DNA from: Metallyticus violacea
Taxonomy: Eukaryota; Arthropoda; Insecta; Mantodea; Metallyticidae
Reading direction: 5' to 3'
Assembly (NCBI GenBank): GCA_030762175.1
Contig: JAUJEO010000019.1
Location: 3,974,001 to 4,038,000, forward strand
Length of the DNA: 64,000 bases
Shown here: positions 48,960 through 62,536 of the stretch, piece by piece
How positions within the stretch are numbered: the first letter of the stretch is position 1
How the letters are laid out: each line of letters starts with the position of its first letter
Notes under the pieces: model-generated
The model's database searches: none
Told to the model about the DNA's origin: nothing
Seen by the model: only the letters and a program-made list of their open reading frames with translations
Made by a program: the position numbers and the translations under genes

Positions 48960-51900
48960 GATTCTAAGGAAGTTTCCAAACTTCGAAAAAAATTTTTTTT
49001 CATTTCGAGATTCCTTGCGCATAATATGCTTTTCTGAGGCTATCAAACTACTATAATGAAAGAGAACCAGTTATCTCAAATAAGAACGGAAAAAAGTGAT
49101 TCAAACGACGTTTCCGAACATCGAAAAAAAAATTTTTTTTTTCGAGATTCTTTGCGCATAATATGATTTTCTGAGGTTATCAAACTAGTATGATGAGAGA
49201 TTACGAGTTATCTCAAATAAGAATGGAAAAAAAGTGATTCTAACGAAATTTCCAAACTTCGAAAAAAATTTTTTTTCCTTTCGAGATTCTTTGCGCATAA
49301 TATGCTTTACTGAGGCTATCAAACTAGTATAATGAAAGAGAACCAGTTATCTCAAATAAGAACGGAAAAAAAGTGATACAAACGAAGTTTCCAAACTTAA
49401 AAAAAAAATTTTTTTCGTTTCCAGATTCTTTGCGCATAATATGCTTTTTGAGGCTATCAAACTAGTATAATGAAAGAGAACCAGTTATCTCAAACAAGAA
49501 CAGAAAAAAAGTGATTCTAACGAAGTGTCCAAACTTCGAAAAAAATTTTTTTTCTTTTCGAGATTCTTTGCGCATAATATGCTTTTCTGAGGCTATCAAA
49601 CTACTATAATGAAAGAGAACCAGTTATCTCAAATAAGAACGGAAAAAAGTAATTCAAACGACGTTTCCAAACTTCGAAAAATTTTTTTTTCTTTTCGAGA
49701 TTCTTTGCGCATAATATGCTTTACTGAGGCTATCAAACTAGTATAATGAAAGAGAACCAGTTATCTCAAATAAGAACGGAAAAAAGTGATTCAAACGACG
49801 TTTCCAATCTTCGAAAAAAAATTTTTTTCTTTTCGAGATTCTTTGCGCATAATATGCTTTACTGAGGCTATCAAACTAGTATAATGAAAGAGAACCAGTT
49901 ATCTCAAATAAGAACGGAAAAAAGTTATTTAAACGACGTTTCCAAACTTCGAAAAAAATTTTTTTTCTTATCGAGATTCTTTGCGCATAATATGCTTTAC
50001 TTAGGCTATCAAACTAGTACAATGAAAGAGAACCAGTTATCTCAAACAAGAACGGGAAAAAAGTGATTCTAACGAAGTTTCCAAACTTCGAAAAAAATTT
50101 TTCTTCTTTTCGAGGTTCTTTGCGCATAATATGCTTTTCTGAGGCTATCAAAGTAGTATAATGAAAGAGAACCAGTTATCTCAAATAAGAACGGAAAAAA
50201 AGTGATTCAAACGAAGTTTCCAAACTTCGAAAAAAAATTTTTTTCTTTTCGAGATTCTTTGCGCATAATATGCTTTTCTGAGGCTATCAAACTAGTATAA
50301 TGAAAGAGAACCAGTTATCTCAAATAAGAATGGAAAAAAAGTGATTCTAAGGAAGTTTCCAAACTTCGAAAAAAATTTTTTTTCATTTCGAGATTCCTTG
50401 CGCATAATATGCTTTTCTGAGGCTATCAAACTACTATAATGAAAGAGAACCAGTTATCTCAAATAAGAACGGAAAAAAGTGATTCAAACGACGTTTCCAA
50501 ACTTCTAAAAATTTTTTTTTATTTTCGAGATTCTTTGCGCATAATATGCTTTTCTGAGGCTATATAATTAGTATAATGAAAGAGAACCAGTTATCTCAAA
50601 TAAGAACGGAAAAAAAGTGATTCTAACGAAGTTTCCGAACATCGAAAAAAAAAATTTTTTTTTCGAGTTTCTTTGCGCATAATATGATTTTCTGAGGTTA
50701 TCAAACTAGTATAATGAGAGATTACGAGTTATCTCAAATAAGAATGGAAAAAAAGTGATTCTAACGAAATTTCCAAAGTTCGAAAAAATTTTTTTTTCCT
50801 TTCGAGATTCTTTGCGCATAATATGCTTTACTCAGGCTATCAAACTAGTATAATGAAAGAGAACCAGTTATCTCAAATAAGAACGGAAAAAAAGTGATAC
50901 AAACGAAGTTTCCAAACTTAAAAAAAAAATTTTTTCGTTTCGAGATTCTTTGCGCATAATATGCTTTTCTGAGGCTATCAAACTAGTATAATGAAAGAGA
51001 ACCAGTTATCTCAAACAAGAACAGAAAAAAAAGTGATTCTAACGTAGTTTCCAAACTTCGAAAAAAATTTGTTTTCTTTTCGAGATTCTTTGCCCATAAT
51101 ATGCTTTACTGAGGCTATTAAATTAGTATAATGAAAGAGAACCAGTTATCTCAAATAAGAACGGAAAAAAAGTGATACAAACGAAGTTTCCAAACTTCAA
51201 AAAAAAATTTTTTTGGTTTCGAGATTCTTTGCGCATAATATGCTTTTCTGAGGCTATCAAACTAGTATAATGAAAGAGAACCAGTTATCTCAAATAAGAA
51301 CGGAAAAAAGTGATTCTAACGAAGTTTCCAAACTTCAAAAAAAATTTTTTTTCGTTTCGAGATTCTTTGCGCATAAAATGCTTCTTTGAGGGTATCAAAC
51401 TAGTATAATGAAAGAGAACCAGTTATCTCAAACAAGAACGGAAAAAAAGTGATTCTAACGCAGTTTCCAAACTTTTTTTTCTTTTCGAGATTCTTTGCGC
51501 ATAATATGCTTTTCTGAGGCTATCAAACTGTATAATGAAAGAGAACCAGTTATCTCAAATAAGAACGGAAAAAAGTGATTCAAACGACGTTTCCAAACTT
51601 CGAAAAAAATTTTTTTTCTTTTCGAGATTTGCGCATAATATGCTTTACTGAGGCTATCAAACTAGTATAATGAAAGAGAACCAGTTATCTCAAATAAGAA
51701 CGGAAAAAAAGTGTTTCTAACGAAGTTTCCAAACTTCGCAAAAAATTTTTTTTTCTTTTCGAGATTCTTTGCGCATAATATGCTTTACTGAGGCTATCAA
51801 ACTAGTATAATGAAAGAGAACCAGTTATCTCAAATAAGAACGGAAAAAAAGTGATACAAACGAAGTTTCCAAACTTCAAAAAAAAATTTTTTTCTTTTCG

Positions 51901-54900
51901 AGATTCTTTGCGCATAATATGCTTTTCTGAGGCTATCAAACTAGTATAATGAAAGAGAACCAGTTATCTCAAACAAGAACGGAAATAAGTGATTCAAACG
52001 ACGTTTCCAATCTTCGAAAAAAAATTTTTTTCTTTTCGAGATTCTTTGCGCATAATATGCTTTACTGAGGCTATCAAACTAGTATAATGAAAGAGAACCA
52101 GTTATCTCAAATAAGAACGGAAAAAAGTGATTTAAACGACGTTTCCAAACTTCGAAAAAAATTTTTTTTCTTTTCGAGATTCTTTGCGCATAATATGCTT
52201 TACTTAGGCTATCAAACTAATACAATGAAAGAGAACCAGTTATCTCAAATAAGAACGGAAAAAAGTGATTCTAACGAAGTTTCCAAACTTGGAAAACATT
52301 TTTTTTCTTTTCGAGATTCTTTGCGCATAATATGCTTTTCTGAGGCTATTAAACTACTATAATGAAAGAGAACCAGTTATCTCAAATAAGAACGGAAAAA
52401 AGTGATTCAAACAACGTTTCCAAACTTCTAAAAATTTTTTTTTATTTTCGAGATTCTTTGCGCATAATATGCTTTTCTGAGGCTATATAATTAGTATAAT
52501 GAAAGAGAACCAGTTATCTCAAATAAGAACGGAAAAAAAGTGATTCTAACGAAGTTTCCGAACATCGAAAAAAATTTTTTTTTTCGAGATTCTTTGCGCA
52601 TAATATGATTTTCTGAGGCTATCAAACTAGTATAATGAGAGATTACCAGTTATCTCAAATAAGAATGGAAAAAAAGTGATTCTAATGAAGTTACCAAGCT
52701 TCAAAAAAAATTTTTTTTCGTTTCGAGATTCTTTGCGCATAATATGCTTTTCTGAGGCTATCAAACTAGTATAATGAAAGAGAACCAGTTATCTCAAATA
52801 AGAACGGAAAAAAAGTGATTCTAACGAAGTTTCCAAACTTCGAAAAAAATTTTTTTTCGTTTCGAGATTCTTTGCGCATAATATGCTTTACTGAGGCTAT
52901 CAAATTAGTATAATGAAAGAGAACCAGTTATCTCAAATAAGAACGCAAAAAAGTGATACAAACGAAGTTTCCAAACTTCAAAAAAAAATTTTTTTCGTTT
53001 CGAGATTCTTTGCGCATAATATGCTTTTCTGAGGCTATCAAACTAGTATAATGAAAGAGAACCAGTTATCTCAAACAAGAACGGAAAAAAAGTGATTCTA
53101 ACGAAGTTTCCAAACTTCGAAAAAAATTTTTCTTCTTTTCGAGATTCTTTGCGCATAATATGCTTTTCTGGGGCTATCAAACTAGTATAATGAAAGAGAA
53201 CCAGTTATCTCAAATAAGAACGGAAAAAAAGTGATTCAAACGAAGTTTCCAAACTTGGAAAAAAAAATTTTTTCTTTTCGAGATTCTTTGCCCATAATAT
53301 GCTTTTCTGGGGCTATCATACTTGTATAATGAAAGAGAACCAGTTATCTCAAATAAGAACGGAAAAAAAGTGATTCTAACGAAGTTTCCAAACTTCGAAA
53401 AAATTTTTTTTCTTTTCGAGATTCCTTACGCATAATATGCTTTTCTGAGGCTATCAAAGTAGTATAATGAAAGAGAACCAGTTATCTCAAATAAGAACGG
53501 AAAAAAAGTGATACAAACGAAGTTTCCAAACTTATAAAAATTTTTTTTTATTTTCGAGATTCTTTGCGCATAATATGCTTTTCTGAGGCTATATAATTAG
53601 TATAATGAAAGAGAACCAGTTATCTCAAATAAGAACAGAAAAAAAGTGATTCTAACGAAGTTTCCGAACATCGAAAAAAAATTTTTTTTTTCGAGATTCT
53701 TTGCGCATAATATGATTTTCTGAGGCTATCAAACTAGTATAATGAGAGATTACCAGTTATCTCAAATAAGAATGGAAAAAAAGTGATTCTAATGAAGTTT
53801 CCAAACTTCGAAAAAAATTTTTTTTCTTTTCAAGATTCTTTGCGCATAATTTGCTTTTCTGTTGCTATCAAACTAGTATAATGAAAGAGAAACAGTTATC
53901 TCAAATAAGAACGGAAAAAAAGTGATTCTAACGAAGTTTCCAAACTTCGAAAAAAATGTTTTTTCTTTTCGAGATTCTTTGCGCATAATATGCTTTACTG
54001 AGGCTATCAAATTAGTATAATGAAAGAGAACCAGTTATCTCAAATAAGAACGGAAATAAATTGATTCAAACGAAGTTTCCAAACTTCGAAAAAAAATTTT
54101 TTCTTTTCGAGATTCTTTGCGCATAATATGCTTTTCAAGGCTATCAAACTAGTATAATGAAAGAGAACCAGTTATCTCAAATAAGAAAGGAAAAAAAGTG
54201 ATTCTAACGAAGTTTCCAAACTTCGAAATAAATTTTTTTTCCTTTCGAGATTCTTTGCGCATAATATGCTTTACTGAGGCTATCAAACTAGTATAATGAA
54301 AGAGAACCAGTTATCTCAAATAAGAACGGAAAAAAAGTGATACAAACGAAGTTTCCAAACTTAAAAAAAAAAGTTTTTTCGTTTCGAGATTCTTTGCGCA
54401 TAATATGCTTTTCTGGGGCTATCATACTTGTATAATGAAAGAGAACCAGTTATCTCAAATAAGAACGGAAAAAAAGTGATTCAAACGAAGTTTCCAAACT
54501 TCGAAAAAAATTTTTTTTCTTTTCGAGATTCTTTGCGCATAATATGCTTTTCTGAGGCTATCAAACTAGTATAATGAAAGAGAACCAGTTATCTCAAATA
54601 AGATTGGAAAAAAAGTGATTCTAAGGAAGTTTCCAAACTTCGAAAAAAATTTTTTTTCATTTCGAGATTCCTTGCGCATAATATGCTTTTCTGAGGCTAT
54701 CAAACTACTATAATGAAAGAGAACCAGTTATCTCAAATAAGAACGGAAAAAAGTGATTCAAACGACGTTTCCAAACTTCTAAAATTTTTTTTTTTATTTT
54801 CGAGATTCTTTGCGCATAATATGCTTTTCTGAGGCTATATAATTAGTATAATGAAAGAGAACCAGTTATCTCAAACAAGAACAGAAAAAAAAGTGATTCT

Positions 54901-55030
54901 AACGTAGTTTCCAAACTTCGAAAAAAATTTGTTTTCTTTTCGAGATTCTTTGCGCATAATATGCTTTTCTGAGGCTATCAAACTAGTATAATGAAAGAGA
55001 ACCAGTTATCTCAAATAAGAATGGAAAAAA
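48960..55030 (+). repeat. 6.08 kb tandem duplication, copy 2
   Basis: Repeats the previous 6.08 kb. After about 55,030 the sequence resumes the order seen from 24,250 (offset 30,777), as expected if the duplication was inserted into an ancestor resembling 16-26 kb. Confidence 0.8.
51368..51637 (+). repeat. Three-indel marker haplotype, copy 7
   Basis: 11 bp deletion at 51,468, 6,074 bp after copy 6. The 'taggataatg' monomer is absent. Confidence 0.85.
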
Positions 55031-55783
55031 AGTGATTCTAACGAAATTTCCAAACTTCGAAAAAATTTTTTTTTCCTTTCGAGATTCTTTGCGCATAATA
55101 TGCTTTACTGAGGCTATCAAACTAGTATAATGAAAGAGAACCAGTTATCTCAAATAAGAACGGAAAAAAAGTGATACAAACGAAGTTTCCAAACTTAAAA
55201 AAAAAATTTTTTCGTTTCGAGATTCTTTGCGCATAATATGCTTTTCTGAGGCTATCAAACTGGTATAATGAAAGAGAACCAGTTATCTCAAACAAGAACA
55301 GAAAAAAAAGTGATTCTAACGTAGTTTCCAAACTTCGAAAAAAATTTTTTTTCTTTTCGAGATTCTTTGCGCATAATATGCTTTACTGAGGCTATTAAAT
55401 TAGTATAATGAAAGAGAACCAGTTATCTCAAATAAGAACGGAAAAAAAGTGATACAAACGAAGTTTCCAAACTTCAAAAAAAAATTTTTTTGGTTTCGAG
55501 ATTCTTTGCGCATAATATGCTTTTCTGAGGCTATCAAACTAGTATAATGAAAGAGAACCAGTTATCTCAAATAAGAACGGAAAAAAGTAATTCTAACGAA
55601 GTTTCCAAACTTCAAAAAAAATTTTTTTTCGTTTCGAGATTCTTTGCGCATAATATGCTTTTCTGAGGCTATCAAACTAGGATAATGAAAGAGAACCAGT
55701 TATCTCAAATAAGAACGGAAAAAAAGTGATTCTAACGAAGTTTCCAGACTTCAGAAAAAATTTTTTTTCTTTTCGAGATTCTT

Positions 55784-56053
55784 TGCGCATAAAATGCTTC
55801 TTTGAGGGTATCAAACTAGTATAATGAAAGAGAACCAGTTATCTCAAACAAGAACGGAAAAAAAGTGATTCTAACGCAGTTTCCAAACTTTTTTTTCTTT
55901 TCGAGATTCTTTGCGCATAATATGCTTTTCTGAGGCTATCAAACTGTATAATGAAAGAGAACCAGTTATCTCAAATAAGAACGGAAAAAAGTGATTCAAA
56001 CGACGTTTCCAAACTTCGAAAAAAATTTTTTTTCTTTTCGAGATTTGCGCATA
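55784..56053 (+). repeat. Three-indel marker haplotype, copy 8
   Basis: 11 bp deletion at 55,884, 4,416 bp after copy 7. The 'taggataatg' monomer is present (about 55,678), as in the matching copy at 25.0 kb. Confidence 0.85.
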
Positions 56054-56563
56054 ATATGCTTTACTGAGGCTATCAAACTAGTATAATGAAAGAGAACCAG
56101 TTATCTCAAATAAGAACGGAAAAAAAGTGTTTCTAACGAAGTTTCCAAACTTCGCAAAAAATTTTTTTTTCTTTTCGAGATTCTTTGCGCATAATATGCT
56201 TTACTGAGGCTATCAAACTAGTATAATGAAAGAGAACCAGTTATCTCAAATAAGAACGGAAAAAAAGTGATACAAACGAAGTTTCCAAACTTCAAAAAAA
56301 AATTTTTTTCTTTTCGAGATTCTTTGCGCATAATATGCTTTACTGAGGCTATCAAACTAGTATAATGAAAGAGAACCAGTTATCTCAAATAAGAACGGAA
56401 AAAAAGTGATACAAACGAAGTTTCCAAACTTAAAAAAAAATGTTTTTTCGTTTCGAGATTCTTTGCGCATAATATGCTTTTCTGGGGCTATCATACTTGT
56501 ATAATGAAAGAGAACCAGTTATCTCAAATAAGAACGGAAAAAAAGTGATTCAAACGAAGTTTC

Positions 56564-56586
56564 CAAACTTCGAAAAAAAATTTTTC
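56564..56586 (+). other. Junction of the 6.48 kb duplication, in the dyad/A-T tract
   Basis: The monomer has the left part 'gattcaaacgaag' of the type at 25,770 and 63,030, with A8. It then has the right part 'tttttcttcttttcgaggtt' of the type at 50,095, whose own left part is 'gattctaacgaag' with A7. The exchange is therefore between about 56,564 and 56,586, spanning the dyad and A/T tract. Confidence 0.75.
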
Positions 56587-57850
56587 TTCTTTTCGAGGTT
56601 CTTTGCGCATAATATGCTTTTCTGAGGCTATCAAAGTAGTATAATGAAAGAGAACCAGTTATCTCAAATAAGAACGGAAAAAAAGTGATTCAAACGAAGT
56701 TTCCAAACTTCGAAAAAAAATTTTTTTCTTTTCGAGATTCTTTGCGCATAATATGCTTTTCTGAGGCTATCAAACTAGTATAATGAAAGAGAACCAGTTA
56801 TCTCAAATAAGAATGGAAAAAAAGTGATTCTAAGGAAGTTTCCAAACTTCGAAAAAAATTTTTTTTCATTTCGAGATTCCTTGCGCATAATATGCTTTTC
56901 TGAGGCTATCAAACTACTATAATGAAAGAGAACCAGTTATCTCAAATAAGAACGGAAAAAAGTGATTCAAACGACGTTTCCAAACTTCTAAAAATTTTTT
57001 TTTATTTTCGAGATTCTTTGCGCATAATATGCTTTTCTGAGGCTATATAATTAGTATAATGAAAGAGAACCAGTTATCTCAAATAAGAACGGAAAAAAAG
57101 TGATTCTAACGAAGTTTCCGAACATCGAAAAAAAAAATTTTTTTTTCGAGTTTCTTTGCGCATAATATGATTTTCTGAGGTTATCAAACTAGTATAATGA
57201 GAGATTACGAGTTATCTCAAATAAGAATGGAAAAAAAGTGATTCTAACGAAATTTCCAAAGTTCGAAAAAATTTTTTTTTCCTTTCGAGATTCTTTGCGC
57301 ATAATATGCTTTACTCAGGCTATCAAACTAGTATAATGAAAGAGAACCAGTTATCTCAAATAAGAACGGAAAAAAAGTGATACAAACGAAGTTTCCAAAC
57401 TTAAAAAAAAAATTTTTTCGTTTCGAGATTCTTTGCGCATAATATGCTTTTCTGAGGCTATCAAACTAGTATAATGAAAGAGAACCAGTTATCTCAAACA
57501 AGAACAGAAAAAAAAGTGATTCTAACGTAGTTTCCAAACTTCGAAAAAAATTTGTTTTCTTTTCGAGATTCTTTGCCCATAATATGCTTTACTGAGGCTA
57601 TTAAATTAGTATAATGAAAGAGAACCAGTTATCTCAAATAAGAACGGAAAAAAAGTGATACAAACGAAGTTTCCAAACTTCAAAAAAAAATTTTTTTGGT
57701 TTCGAGATTCTTTGCGCATAATATGCTTTTCTGAGGCTATCAAATTAGTATAATGAAAGAGAACCAGTTATCTCAAATAAGAACGGAAAAAAGTGATTCT
57801 AACGAAGTTTCCAAACTTCAAAAAAAATTTTTTTTCGTTTCGAGATTCTT

Positions 57851-58120
57851 TGCGCATAAAATGCTTCTTTGAGGGTATCAAACTAGTATAATGAAAGAGA
57901 ACCAGTTATCTCAAACAAGAACGGAAAAAAAGTGATTCTAACGCAGTTTCCAAACTTTTTTTTCTTTTCGAGATTCTTTGCGCATAATATGCTTTTCTGA
58001 GGCTATCAAACTGTATAATGAAAGTACACCAGTTATCTCAAATAAGAACGGAAAAAAGTGATTCAAACGACGTTTCCAAACTTCGAAAAAAATTTTTTTT
58101 CTTTTCGAGATTTGCGCATA
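57851..58120 (+). repeat. Three-indel marker haplotype, copy 9
   Basis: 11 bp deletion at 57,951, 6,483 bp after copy 7. The 'taggataatg' monomer is absent. It carries the private 'gaaagtacaccag' near 58,025. Confidence 0.85.
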
Positions 58121-61100
58121 ATATGCTTTACTGAGGCTATCAAACTAGTATAATGAAAGAGAACCAGTTATCTCAAATAAGAACGGAAAAAAAGTGTTTC
58201 TAACGAAGTTTCCAAACTTCGCAAAAAATTTTTTTTTCTTTTCGAGATTCTTTGCGCATAATATGCTTTACTGAGGCTATCAAACTAGTATAATGAAAGA
58301 GAACCAGTTATCTCAAATAAGAACGGAAAAAAAGTGATACAAACGAAGTTTCCAAACTTCAAAAAAAAATTTTTTTCTTTTCGAGATTCTTTGCGCATAA
58401 TATGCTTTTCTGAGGCTATCAAACTAGTATAATGAAAGAGAACCAGTTATCTCAAACAAGAACGGAAAAAAGTGATTCAAACGACGTTTCCAATCTTCGA
58501 AAAAAAATGTTTTTCTTTTCGAGATTCTTTGCGCATAATATGCTTTACTGAGGCTATCAAACTAGTATAATGAAAGAGAACCAGTTATCTCAAATAAGAA
58601 CGGAAAAAAGTGATTTAAACGACGTTTCCAAACTTCGAAAAAAATTTTTTTTCTTTTCGAGATTCTTTGCGCATAATATGCTTTACTTAGGCTATCAAAC
58701 TAATACAATGAAAGAGAACCAGTTATCTCAAATAAGAACGGAAAAAAGTGATTCTAACGAAGTTTCCAAACTTGGAAAACATTTTTTTTCTTTTCGAGAT
58801 TCTTTGCGCATAATATGCTTTTCTGAGGCTATCAAACTACTATAATGAAAGAGAACCAGTTATCTCAAATAAGAACGGAAAAAAGTGATTCAAACAACGT
58901 TTCCAAACTTCTAAAAATTTTTTTTTATTTTCGAGATTCTTTGCGCATAATATGCTTTTCTGAGGCTATATAATTAGTATAATGAAAGAGAACCAGTTAT
59001 CTCAAATAAGAACGGAAAAAAAGTGATTCTAACGAAGTTTCCGAACATCGAAAAAAATTTTTTTTTTCGAGATTCTTTGCGCATAATATGATTTTCTGAG
59101 GCTATCAAACTAGTATAATGAGAGATTACCAGTTATCTCAAATAAGAATGGAAAAAAAGTGATTCTAATGAAGTTTCCAAGCTTCAAAAAAAATTTTTTT
59201 TCGTTTCGAGATTCTTTGCGCATAATATGCTTTTCTGAGGCTATCAAACTAGTATAATGAAAGAGAACCAGTTATCTCAAATAAGAACGGAAAACAAGTG
59301 ATTCTAACGAAGTTTCCAAACTTCGAAAAAAATTTTTTTTCGTTTCGAGATTCTTTGCGCATAATATGCTTTACTGAGGCTATCAAATTAGTATAATGAA
59401 AGAGAACCAGTTATCTCAAATAAGAACGCAAAAAAGTGATACAAACGAAGTTTCCAAACTTCAAAAAAAAATTTTTTTCGTTTCGAGATTCTTTGCGCAT
59501 AATATGCTTTTCTGAGGCTATCAAACTAGTATAATGAAAGAGAACCAGTTATCTCAAACAAGAACGTAAAAAAAGTGATTCTAACGAAGTTTCCAAACTT
59601 CGAAAAAAATTTTTCTTCTTTTCGAGATTCTTTGCGCATAATATGCTTTTCTGGGGCTATCAAACTAGTATAATGAAAGAGAACCAGTTATCTCAAATAA
59701 GAACGGAAAAAAAGTGATTCAAACGAAGTTTCCAAACTTGGAAAAAAAAATTTTTTCTTTTCGAGATTCTTTGCCCATAATATGCTTTTCTGGGGCTATC
59801 ATACTTGTATAATGAAAGAGAACCAGTTATCTCAAATAAGAACGGAAAAAAAGTGATTCTAACGAAGTTTCCAAACTTCGAAAAAATTTTTTTTCTTTTC
59901 GAGATTCCTTACGCATAATATGCTTTTCTGAGGCTATCAAAGTAGTATAATGAAAGAGAACCAGTTATCTCAAATAAGAACGGAAAAAAAGTGATACAAA
60001 CGAAGTTTCCAAACTTATAAAAATTTTTTTTTATTTTCGAGATTCTTTGCGCATAATATGCTTTTCTGAGGCTATATAATTAGTATAATGAAAGAGAACC
60101 AGTTATCTCAAATAAGAACAGAAAAAAAGTGATTCTAACGAAGTTTCCGAACATCGAAAAAAAATTTTTTTTTTCGAGATTCTTTGCGCATAATATGATT
60201 TTCTGAGGCTATCAAACTAGTATAATGAGAGATTACCAGTTATCTCAAATAAGAATGGAAAAAAAGTGATTCTAATGAAGTTTCCAAACTTCGAAAAAAA
60301 TTTTTTTTCTTTTCAAGATTCTTTGCGCATAATTTGCTTTTCTGTTGCTATCAAACTAGTATAATGAAAGAGAAACAGTTATCTCAAATAAGAACGGAAA
60401 AAAAGTGATTCTAACGAAGTTTCCAAACTTCGAAAAAAATTTTTTTTCTTTTCGAGATTCTTTGCGCATAATATGCTTTACTGAGGCTATCAAATTAGTA
60501 TAATGAAAGAGAACCAGTTATCTCAAATAAGAACGGAAATAAATTGATTCAAACGAAGTTTCCAAACTTCGAAAAAAAATTTTTTCTTTTCGAGATTCTT
60601 TGCGCATAATATGCTTTTCAAGGCTATCAAACTAGTATAATGAAAGAGAACCAGTTATCTCAAATAAGAAAGGAAAAAAAGTGATTCTAACGAAGTTTCC
60701 AAACTTCGAAATAAATTTTTTTTCCTTTCGAGATTCTTTGCGCATAATATGCTTTACTGAGGCTATCAAACTAGTATAATGAAAGAGAACCAGTTATCTC
60801 AAATAAGAACGGAAAAAAAGTGATACAAACGAAGTTTCCAAACTTAAAAAAAAAAGTTTTTTCGTTTCGAGATTCTTTGCGCATAATATGCTTTTCTGGG
60901 GCTATCATACTTGTATAATGAAAGAGAACCAGTTATCTCAAATAAGAACGGAAAAAAAGTGATTCAAACGAAGTTTCCAAACTTCGAAAAAAATTTTTTT
61001 TCTTTTCGAGATTCTTTGCGCATAATATGCTTTTCTGAGGCTATCAAACTAGTATAATGAAAGAGAACCAGTTATCTCAAATAAGATTGGAAAAAAAGTG

Positions 61101-62266
61101 ATTCTAAGGAAGTTTCCAAACTTCGAAAAAAATTTTTTTTCATTTCGAGATTCCTTGCGCATAATATGCTTTTCTGAGGCTATCAAACTACTATAATGAA
61201 AGAGAACCAGTTATCTCAAATAAGAACGGAAAAAAGTGATTCAAACGACGTTTCCAAACTTCTAAAAATTTTTTTTTTATTTTCGAGATTCTTTGCGCAT
61301 AATATGCTTTTCTGAGGCTATATAATTAGTATAATGAAAGAGAACCAGTTATCTCAAACAAGAACAGAAAAAAAAGTGATTCTAACGTAGTTTCCAAACT
61401 TCGAAAAAAATTTGTTTTCTTTTCGAGATTCTTTGCGCATAATATGCTTTTCTGAGGCTATCAAACTAGTATAATGAAAGAGAACCAGTTATCTCAAATA
61501 AGAATGGAAAAAAAGTGATTCTAACGAAATTTCCAAACTTCGAAAAAATATTTTTTTCCTTTCGAGATTCTTTGCGCATAATATGCTTTACTGAGGCTAT
61601 CAAACTAGTATAATGAAAGAGAACCAGTTATCTAAAATAAGAACGGAAAAAAAGTGATACAAACGAAGTTTCCAAACTTAAAAAAAAAATTTTTTCGTTT
61701 CGAGATTCTTTGCGCATAATATGCTTTTCTGAGGCTATCAAACTGGTATAATGAAAGAGAACCAGTTATCTCAAACAAGAACAGAAAAAAAAGTGATTCT
61801 AACGTAGTTTCCAAACTTCGAAAAAAATTTTTTTTCTTTTCGAGATTCTTTGCGCATAATATGCTTTACTGAGGCTATTAAATTAGTATAATGAAAGAGA
61901 ACCAGTTATCTCAAATAAGAACGGAAAAAAAGTGATACAAACGAAGTTTCCAAACTTCAAAAAAAAATTTTTTTGGTTTCGAGATTCTTTGCGCATAATA
62001 TGCTTTTCTGAGGCTATCAAACTAGTATAATGAAAGAGAACCAGTTATCTCAAATAAGAACGGAAAAAAGTAATTCTAACGAAGTTTCCAAACTTCAAAA
62101 AAAATTTTTTTTCGTTTCGAGATTCTTTGCGCATAATATGCTTTTCTGAGGCTATCAAACTAGGATAATGAAAGAGAACCAGTTATCTCAAATAAGAACG
62201 GAAAAAAAGTGATTCTAACGAAGTTTCCAGACTTCAGAAAAAATTTTTTTTCTTTTCGAGATTCTT

Positions 62267-62536
62267 TGCGCATAAAATGCTTCTTTGAGGGTATCAAACT
62301 AGTATAATGAAAGAGAACCAGTTATCTATAACAAGAACGGAAAAAAAGTGATTCTAACGCAGTTTCCAAACTTTTTTTTCTTTTCGAGATTCTTTGCGCA
62401 TAATATGCTTTTCTGAGGCTATCAAACTGTATAATGAAAGAGAACCAGTTATCTCAAATAAGAACGGAAAAAAGTGATTCAAACGACGTTTCCAAACTTC
62501 GAAAAAAATTTTTTTTCTTTTCGAGATTTGCGCATA
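62267..62536 (+). repeat. Three-indel marker haplotype, copy 10
   Basis: 11 bp deletion at 62,367, 6,483 bp after copy 8. The 'taggataatg' monomer is present (62,161). It carries the private 'gttatctataacaag' near 62,329. Confidence 0.85.

Larger units (their letters stand above)
42898..48960 (+). repeat. 6.08 kb (44-monomer) tandem duplication, copy 1
   Basis: 'tatgatgag' at 43,113 and 49,189, the 'gttatttaaacgacg' monomer near 43,850 and 49,924, and the A-tract-deleted monomer at 45,394 and 51,468 lie 6,074-6,076 bp apart. The right edge is between about 48,900 and 48,967, where 'aaggaag' replaces the 'aacgaaatttcc' found at the matching place near 24,265. Confidence 0.8.
50104..56580 (+). 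repeat. 6.48 kb (47-monomer) tandem duplication, copy 1
   Basis: 'cgaggttctttgcg' near 50,112 and 56,594 and the A-tract-deleted monomers at 51,468 and 57,951, and at 55,884 and 62,367, lie 6,481-6,483 bp apart. It overlaps the 6.08 kb duplication, so it is the later event. Confidence 0.8.
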
